Below, one piece after another: positions 20,688 through 25,009 of a stretch of DNA of 25,009 nucleotides. The notes under the pieces were generated by a model. The model searched no databases, was not told where the DNA came from, and saw only the letters and a program-made list of their open reading frames with translations. How positions within the stretch are numbered: position 1 is the first letter of the stretch; every line of letters begins with the position of its first letter. The position numbers and the translations under genes were made by a program. Source of the DNA: a virus; IMG/VR virus record IMGVR_UViG_3300034683_000233, positions 1 to 25,009 of that record. The stretch is one strand, 5' to 3'.

Positions 20688-21488
20688 ATGCAATCAGAAG
20701 AACAAAGAATGAGAATTAAGGGAATCGTGAGAACCATCTATGATTATCAGGATATAAGGATAAAGATGGGCAATCGCTTACGGTTCAAGAAGGATGGGAA
20801 CGACCAGAAGGACAATGGTACTGAAATGGTTATCAATGCCGAGGATATCCCCTCCCTGGTCGATGCCTACGATGATTCCAAGGATATTGAGGAGAATCTG
20901 GTAAAGTCCCTCAACAAGGAACTCAAGGGCATTCCTGTCTATGACAAGTTTCTCAAGAATGTTAAGGGTATCGGGCCGATGATGGCGGCTGTCATTATCT
21001 CCGAATACGATATTCATAAAGCCCATACCATCAGTGCAATGGTGCAGTTCACAGGACTCAATCCTGGTCTTGTGAAGGGCAGGAAGATGAAGGATGGGAA
21101 GATTGTTGTCACAGACGATATGATCCGTGGAGACAAGCTCACCGCAGGGTATCTTGCTCCCTACAATGCAAGGCTGAGAACGAAGATGCTTGGGGTGCTT
21201 GGCTCTTCATTCCTTAAATCGAAAAGCCCTTATGCGAAATTCTACTATGACTATAAGAACCGTCTGGAGAATGAGGCAAGGGAAATCGAGGGACGTGAGG
21301 GCAAGACGTGGAATGAGACCACAGCAAAACACCGTCACAACGCAGCTGTCCGGTTCATGATGAAAGCATTCATCAGAGACCTGTACTACGCTTGGAGAGA
21401 GCTTGAGGGTCTTCCTACCAGATGCCCATACGAGGAAGAGTACCTTGGTATTAAACACCATGACTATAGTAAGGAGAAAACAGCATGA
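20688..21488 (+). CDS. Nop/IS110-like Tas protein (nuclease-less, TasA-like)
   Basis: A 266-residue protein. After a helical, charged N-terminus (1-85) comes VKGIGPMMAAVIISEYDIHK (92-111) and AMVQFTGLNPGLVKGRKM (117-134), the helix-hairpin-helix signature of the C-terminal domain of IS110/IS116 transposases, then a long basic helical part (GYLAPYNARLRTKMLGVLGS; HNAAVRFMMKAFIRDLYYAW). The IS110 RuvC-like DEDD domain and its catalytic serine region are absent, and there is no HNH motif. Tas proteins of TIGR systems share this Nop-like fold with box C/D snoRNPs and IS110. AAGGAGAAAATT precedes the ATG, 42 bp after the last repeat, so array and gene form one locus. Expected role: tigRNA binding and guided DNA binding without cutting. 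Confidence 0.82.
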   Translation: MQSEEQRMRIKGIVRTIYDYQDIRIKMGNRLRFKKDGNDQKDNGTEMVINAEDIPSLVDAYDDSKDIEENLVKSLNKELKGIPVYDKFLKNVKGIGPMMAAVIISEYDIHKAHTISAMVQFTGLNPGLVKGRKMKDGKIVVTDDMIRGDKLTAGYLAPYNARLRTKMLGVLGSSFLKSKSPYAKFYYDYKNRLENEAREIEGREGKTWNETTAKHRHNAAVRFMMKAFIRDLYYAWRELEGLPTRCPYEEEYLGIKHHDYSKEKTA

Positions 21489-21682
21489 TTAAAAAACCAT
21501 GTGAGTATTGTGAGCTGGGAGCTAATTCAAAATCGCTTCATTGTGAAACCAATAATGCAGTTGCTTTGGTTGAGAAAGGGTATATCTACGTGGAGATAAC
21601 ACACAAGGACAACAAGCCGGTTGATGCGCAATTTACTGCAAGGTATTGCCCAAATTGTGGAAGGAGGCTTAAGGATGAGTAA
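21485..21682 (+). CDS. Small zinc-ribbon protein
   Basis: A 65-residue protein with CEYCELGANSKSLHCETNNA at the start and YCPNCGRRLKDE at the end; CxxC at both ends would bind one zinc in a rubredoxin-like ribbon. Its start overlaps the Tas stop (ATGA), so the two may be coupled, but small ribbons like this are frequent in phages and need not belong to the system. Confidence 0.7.
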   Translation: MIKKPCEYCELGANSKSLHCETNNAVALVEKGYIYVEITHKDNKPVDAQFTARYCPNCGRRLKDE

Positions 21683-22037
21683 TATTATTCGCCTTGATAA
21701 TGAATCGTTGGAGGAAATGTTAAAGCAGGCTCTGAAAAGCGTTTTTATGGAAGCGTTCGGACAGAATGATATTGCTAAACCTGATAAATACGATCATCCA
21801 AAACCCTCCAATGATAAAAATTCCGATGTAGAAGAGAAGGATAAGAAATACAAAACCTACCTAAAAATTGATGAAGTTGTAGAAATCACAGGGCTTAAAC
21901 AAAAAACGATTAGGGAATATTGTTCTAGAAAATTAATACCTCATATTAAGTTGGGGGGAGCAGTTCGCTTTGACCAAGAAGATATTGAAAAATGGATGCA
22001 GAGCAAGAAAGTCAAAGTTATCAGGGAAATGAAATGA
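21675..22037 (+). CDS. Excisionase/MerR-like HTH protein
   Basis: A 120-residue protein. Residues 1-60 are charged and partly disordered; the C-terminal half (YLKIDEVVEITGLKQKTIRE, YCSRKLIPHIKLGGAVRFDQ, EDIEKWMQSKKV) is a clear winged HTH_17 / excisionase-type domain, the kind that recognises DNA as a small accessory factor. It overlaps the previous gene by 8 bp after AAGGAGG. In this prophage it could be the Xis partner of the integrase or a regulator. Confidence 0.8.
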   Translation: MSNIIRLDNESLEEMLKQALKSVFMEAFGQNDIAKPDKYDHPKPSNDKNSDVEEKDKKYKTYLKIDEVVEITGLKQKTIREYCSRKLIPHIKLGGAVRFDQEDIEKWMQSKKVKVIREMK

Positions 22038-22387
22038 CCGTTAGACAACTACAGGATAGGGCGTATGGTAATGCCCTTAATCATGGATTTCACAAAAAGA
22101 ACCAGAACCTTGGTGAAATGCTGTGCTTGATTCACAGTGAGATCAGTGAGGCTCTGGAGGCTGACAGGAATGGCAGGAGAGCCAATCTTGAAGCCTATGT
22201 GAGTAATGGGAAGTCAAAGGAAGCTTTCCTTGAGCATGTGAAAGACAGTGTTGAGGATGAGTTGGCTGATGCAGTAATCAGGATTGCTGACCTGTGCGGC
22301 TACTTAAACATCGACCTGCAAAAGCATGTTGAGGCAAAGATGAATTACAACAAGAATCGTGGGTATCTCCACGGAAAGAAATATTGA
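22034..22387 (+). CDS. MazG-like nucleotide pyrophosphohydrolase
   Basis: A 117-residue protein with LGEMLCLIHSEISEALEADR and SVEDELADAVIRIADLCGYL: the ExxE...ExxD metal-binding helices of the MazG/dUTPase-like all-alpha NTP pyrophosphohydrolase fold. Such phage enzymes hydrolyse (d)NTPs or lower ppGpp-type signals to favour phage growth. The start overlaps the previous stop (ATGA). Confidence 0.87.
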   Translation: MTVRQLQDRAYGNALNHGFHKKNQNLGEMLCLIHSEISEALEADRNGRRANLEAYVSNGKSKEAFLEHVKDSVEDELADAVIRIADLCGYLNIDLQKHVEAKMNYNKNRGYLHGKKY

Positions 22388-22408
22388 GCAACCATCGCCT
22401 GTCTTTTG

Positions 22409-22693
22409 ATGGGCGATTCATTCTACATCTATGAGGTACGAGAAGGCTTGCATCACTGTATCCCTGTCATCGCTTTCGAGAAAACGGATACCTGGGTATT
22501 CGAATCGATCTCCGATGCCGCTGTTGCCTATGGCGTTAACAAAAAGGTGATTATTGACAGAATCAAGGATGGTTGTACCCTGAAGGATGGATACACAACG
22601 CTTGACTGGTATTCTCCCGAAGAGGAAACAGTGAAGGAATTAAGGGAAATGCGAAAGTATATTCCTTATAATGGTTCTACTGAATTAGATTAA
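22409..22693 (+). CDS. NUMOD1-like DNA-binding protein
   Basis: A 94-residue protein. IAFEKTDTWVFESISDAAVA, YGVNKKVIIDRIKDGCTLKD and GYTTLDWY follow the NUMOD1-type helix-turn-helix normally found as an accessory DNA-binding domain of HNH homing endonucleases; the nuclease part is missing. ATG 22409 lies in the loop of ATCGCC..GGCGAT (22392-22415), which has no clear ribosome site, so translation may be low or regulated. Function is probably DNA binding; a remnant of a homing gene is possible. Confidence 0.6.
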   Translation: MGDSFYIYEVREGLHHCIPVIAFEKTDTWVFESISDAAVAYGVNKKVIIDRIKDGCTLKDGYTTLDWYSPEEETVKELREMRKYIPYNGSTELD

Positions 22694-22857
22694 AGTATTT
22701 TTGCCTTATGGAATGTCATAGGTTATACTATGATAGGTTTTTTGTACCCAAAGCGAAAAATATATCAAACCTAGATACATATAACCAGTGGCTTACCAAA
22801 GGTGGACATAATTTGCACAGATAGAAATCAGATATGTCATTAGAAGGGAGATTACTT

Positions 22858-23427
22858 ATGAAAAAATTGTTTTTAATATTTTTAATTTTAGTATTATTAA
22901 GTTCATGTTATTCAACAAGTAATGATAGTTATAGCATAAAAAATCCATCAAATAATGTTTCAGTATCTCAAGATGACAAGTTCTGGAAAATTAATAATTT
23001 TATAGATGCTTTTCAAGAAAAGACAGATGAACGTTATTTGACAAATATAAAATTTATGAGGGGTACCTTTTCTAACAATATTACAAAAAATGGCAAATTA
23101 ACCGCTGCTTTTATTGTTACTGAATCCACTGTATCTATAAAACTCTATGAAAATGAAAAATATGTTGTCACCGGCAGGGTATTATTTCCTCCAAAATATA
23201 CAATAGAAATAGTTTGTGAAAATGAGAATTATCAATTCACAGCTATAAATATGGATGATAGATTGAGTTTTCTAAAATACGATGAAATCATTGATATATT
23301 AAAAAAAGAGAAAGTAATGGATATTGCAATAACAAGAGACTCGTTAATCGATTATAGAGATTCATATATAATTAAAAATATCATCCCTATTGGATTTAAT
23401 AACCTCTATAAACGATTAGTATCCTAA
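22858..23427 (+). CDS. Lipoprotein of unknown function (phage cargo gene)
   Basis: A 189-residue protein starting MKKLFLIFLILVLLSSCYST: a signal peptide with lipobox LSSC, so a lipid-anchored membrane protein. The mature part is polar, Asn/Lys/Ser rich and beta-prone (ENEKYVVTGRVLFPPKYTIE). I do not recognise the family. GAAGGGAG ribosome site lies between ATG 22834 and 22858, which selects the latter. The DNA is far more AT-rich than the replication genes. Placement next to the integrase at the prophage end is typical for lysogenic conversion genes. Confidence 0.82.
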   Translation: MKKLFLIFLILVLLSSCYSTSNDSYSIKNPSNNVSVSQDDKFWKINNFIDAFQEKTDERYLTNIKFMRGTFSNNITKNGKLTAAFIVTESTVSIKLYENEKYVVTGRVLFPPKYTIEIVCENENYQFTAINMDDRLSFLKYDEIIDILKKEKVMDIAITRDSLIDYRDSYIIKNIIPIGFNNLYKRLVS

Positions 23428-23445
23428 ACAATTTGATTGTATAAA

Positions 23446-23463
23446 GAGGGGCTTCGGCCCCTC
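23446..23463. terminator. Bidirectional terminator with UUCG loop
   Basis: GAGGGGC-TTCG-GCCCCTC, extended by flanking A/T; followed rightward by CTTGTTTT and leftward by TTTATAC. It separates the convergent lipoprotein and integrase genes. Confidence 0.9.
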
Positions 23464-23469
23464 CTTGTT

Positions 23470-24774
23470 TTACACCAATGTATCTACTCTCCCTCTTATA
23501 CCCTGCAGTTGCTCAAGTTTCCTTCTCCCTTCTCGATGGTCATAGCTCTCACAATATTTGGTATGTCCCATCAGTTCAAGAATCTGGTTCTTTTCCAACT
23601 CACCGGATATTGCAGTCTGGAATGAGTGGCGAAGACTGTACTCAGTTCTCCCCTCCAGCCTCACCCCTGCCCTTTCTGCATATGTTATGAAATGCTTATT
23701 CGATGTGTAGGTGGTTATAAGCCTGCCTTTTGATAAGAACAAATACTCCTGTTCTAAGGGAAGGCTCAATAAGTACTGGTCAAGGAGTCTGCAACACTGT
23801 GAGTTGAGCAGGCCAACTTTGTAACGCTTGCCAACCCTTGTTGTCTTGATCCTCTCAACCACTTCCCTCTTCCATGAGCAGACTGCCTGAGTTGTAAAAA
23901 CACCACCAAGGTCTGGGAAGTAGTTTTCTCTTTTCATGCCAGCAATCTCTCCTGGTCTGAAACCAGTGCAGCGCATGATACTGAAATACACAGCCCACTT
24001 CAGATTACCCCAAACCCATTCGACCTGCTTGTCGTTTTCAGGGAATAGTATTGCTATCTCATCCCTAGTGATTGGCAGTCTTGGGTTGCTTCTCTCAACA
24101 ATCTTGAGGATTTTCTTGCATGGGTTGCTATCGATATGCCCATTTATCTCTGCTTCCTCCATTATGTTGTTGAGGCACTCGAATATCTTGTTCTTTGTAC
24201 TTGGGGATAAGTCTCCCTTGGTTCTAAAGCTTTTCAGCGATACGTACCATCGTTCTATCGTTACCCTATTCAAATTATTCAAGCAAACATCACCGAAAAC
24301 AGGAAGGATGTAGTTCTGAAGCCTACCATCCATTGCAAAGAAATAATCATCCTGATATTCCTTGCCCTTCCTGATGCAGCTTGCTCTGAAAGACATTTCG
24401 TCTGTTCTGGTGTAAAAACCTTCAGAGAATTCCTCCAAAGTTAATTCATCTCTTTTAATTTCCCTGAGCTGGGCCTCAGCCCAAATGGTTGCATTGATCT
24501 CATCATCGTAACCAGAGGATACCCACTTGTCAGTGCCCTTGAACATGACCTGTATGTTCCGGCCTTTTCTTCTGGTCATCTTGAAGCCCTTGTGTACTGG
24601 CGTCTGGATGTATCCTGTCTTATTTCTAATTTTTGATTCTGCCCACAATTCTGCATCATGCTTTGTGTAGCAACCGGAAGATACCCATTTGTTGGTACCT
24701 TCAAACATGACTTGGACACAACGACCAGTGCGCTGTGTCAATTTATACGGAGACTTTTTTTTCATGGGATTCAT
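23470..24774 (-). CDS. int: Tyrosine integrase
   Basis: A 434-residue site-specific recombinase. The catalytic domain shows R273 in TGFRPGEIAG, R382 in YSLRHSF (Tyr in place of the first His of HxxR), H404 in LMGHT and the nucleophile Y411 in SYDH. A SAM-like core-binding domain precedes it. The N-terminus carries two related ~45-residue arm-binding repeats: residues 11-49 (RTGRCVQVMFEGTNKWVSSG) and 65-103 (RKGRNIQVMFKGTDKWVSSG). It lies 114 bp from the tRNA-Phe 3' end, so it integrates the phage there. No strong ribosome site is seen; ATG 24774 or 24765 (MKKKSPY) are candidates. Confidence 0.94.
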   Translation of the reverse strand: MNPMKKKSPYKLTQRTGRCVQVMFEGTNKWVSSGCYTKHDAELWAESKIRNKTGYIQTPVHKGFKMTRRKGRNIQVMFKGTDKWVSSGYDDEINATIWAEAQLREIKRDELTLEEFSEGFYTRTDEMSFRASCIRKGKEYQDDYFFAMDGRLQNYILPVFGDVCLNNLNRVTIERWYVSLKSFRTKGDLSPSTKNKIFECLNNIMEEAEINGHIDSNPCKKILKIVERSNPRLPITRDEIAILFPENDKQVEWVWGNLKWAVYFSIMRCTGFRPGEIAGMKRENYFPDLGGVFTTQAVCSWKREVVERIKTTRVGKRYKVGLLNSQCCRLLDQYLLSLPLEQEYLFLSKGRLITTYTSNKHFITYAERAGVRLEGRTEYSLRHSFQTAISGELEKNQILELMGHTKYCESYDHREGRRKLEQLQGIRGRVDTLV

Positions 24775-24810
24775 TATTGTAATAAATAAGTGAATTGTAA
24801 AGCTCTTTTG

Positions 24811-24844
24811 TGTACAAAAATGTACAGTTGTACATCAGTGTACA
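24811..24844. promoter_or_regulatory. Four TGTACA palindromes beside integrase
   Basis: TGTACA at 24811, 24821, 24829 and 24839 (spacing 10, 8, 10) between the int start and the tRNA. The regular near-helical spacing suggests arm-type integrase or excisionase sites, or an operator for int. Confidence 0.65.
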
Positions 24845-24887
24845 CAAGCAAGCTATTACAAAGTAAGGATTTAACTCCTTAATGTTT

Positions 24888-24960
24888 TGCCGCCTCTCAG
24901 AATTGAACTGAGGACACAAGGATTTTCAGTCCTTTGCTCTACCAACTGAGCTAAAGCGGC
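24888..24960 (-). tRNA. tRNA-Phe (GAA), likely attachment site
   Basis: The minus strand folds as a complete cloverleaf: acceptor GCCGCTT / AGGCGGC, D arm GCTC..GAGC, anticodon loop CTGAAAA (GAA), T arm CTCAG-TTCAATT-CTGAG, discriminator A. No CCA is encoded. The 3' end faces the integrase, the usual arrangement when a tyrosine recombinase uses the 3' part of a tRNA as att core. The matching second att copy is not in the window and should lie past the left end of the phage. Confidence 0.95.
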
Positions 24961-25009
24961 GTCAACGTCATCTTGTATACCCTAATTCTCTCACACTTGT
25001 CAACACCTT

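Noticed and set aside
20488-20712. 74-aa ORF running through the end of the repeat array
   Set aside because: It is made of the repeat units (recurrent SES/ERTS-like segments), lacks a ribosome site and overlaps the Tas start.
20688-21488. Intact IS110-family insertion sequence
   Set aside because: The protein lacks the N-terminal RuvC-like DEDD domain and is only 266 residues; the only non-coding partner is the long repeat array, not an IS110-type end with bridge RNA.

Overview
The window is the right-hand part of an integrated temperate podovirus-type phage in a bacterial chromosome. Its right end is marked by a tyrosine integrase gene lying next to a tRNA-Phe gene (24888-24960), the probable attachment site; the last ~50 bases are probably host DNA. 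The virion genes (capsid gp7-like, scaffold, portal of the T7/epsilon15 'head-to-tail connecting protein' type, terminases) point to a short-tailed phage. The host cannot be proved from the sequence. The style of the secreted ankyrin and lipoprotein cargo genes and the tRNA without an encoded CCA would fit a spirochaete such as Sphaerochaeta/Treponema, but this is only an inference.

Layout. (1) 1-6915, minus strand: late genes in the order small terminase, two small genes, large terminase, portal, Bbp19-like protein, scaffold, major capsid (cut by the window edge). An AT-rich plus-strand ankyrin gene is inserted between large terminase and portal. (2) 6966-9057: cargo ('moron') genes on the plus strand (a secreted 322-aa protein and a membrane zinc-ribbon protein flanked by direct repeats), then a gene-poor stretch with C tracts and TATGCA repeats. 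(3) 9058-10791: a ribbon-helix-helix repressor-like gene diverges from a very good sigma70-type promoter. Both promoters carry a matching palindromic operator. The rightward promoter drives about 650 nt without coding capacity but rich in hairpins (a candidate large structured RNA), a 206-aa ORF, a tRNA-like minihelix and a terminator. (4) 10807-14636, plus strand: small early genes, including ArdC-like antirestriction and RadC-like proteins. (5) 14808-15607: lysogeny switch (HTH repressor diverging from a cro-position gene). (6) 15709-19876, plus strand: recombination/replication genes (PD-(D/E)XK exonuclease, ERF annealing protein, NinB-like, SSB, winged helix, NinG/Rap, replication-protein N-terminal domain). 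(7) 19892-22693: a ~750-bp array of degenerate 36-nt repeats followed at once by a 266-aa protein with the IS110 C-terminal/Nop-like domain, then zinc-ribbon, HTH, MazG and NUMOD-like genes. (8) 22858-24774: a lipoprotein cargo gene and the integrase.

The most exciting locus is 19892-21488. Twenty-one edge blocks (AGYGARYC) spaced on average 36 nt apart alternate with a second block (consensus GATAACAGCA), leaving two variable ~9-nt segments per unit. Together with the Nop/IS110-like protein this is the architecture of a TIGR-Tas RNA-guided system (nuclease-less, TasA-like). The second notable discovery is a pair of perfect or near-perfect tRNA acceptor/T-arm minihelices (10709-10752 and 15607-15647) lacking D and anticodon arms. 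Each sits just after the first gene of an operon and is followed by a hairpin with an AGGTTAA loop. The third is the candidate giant phage RNA at 9420-10070.
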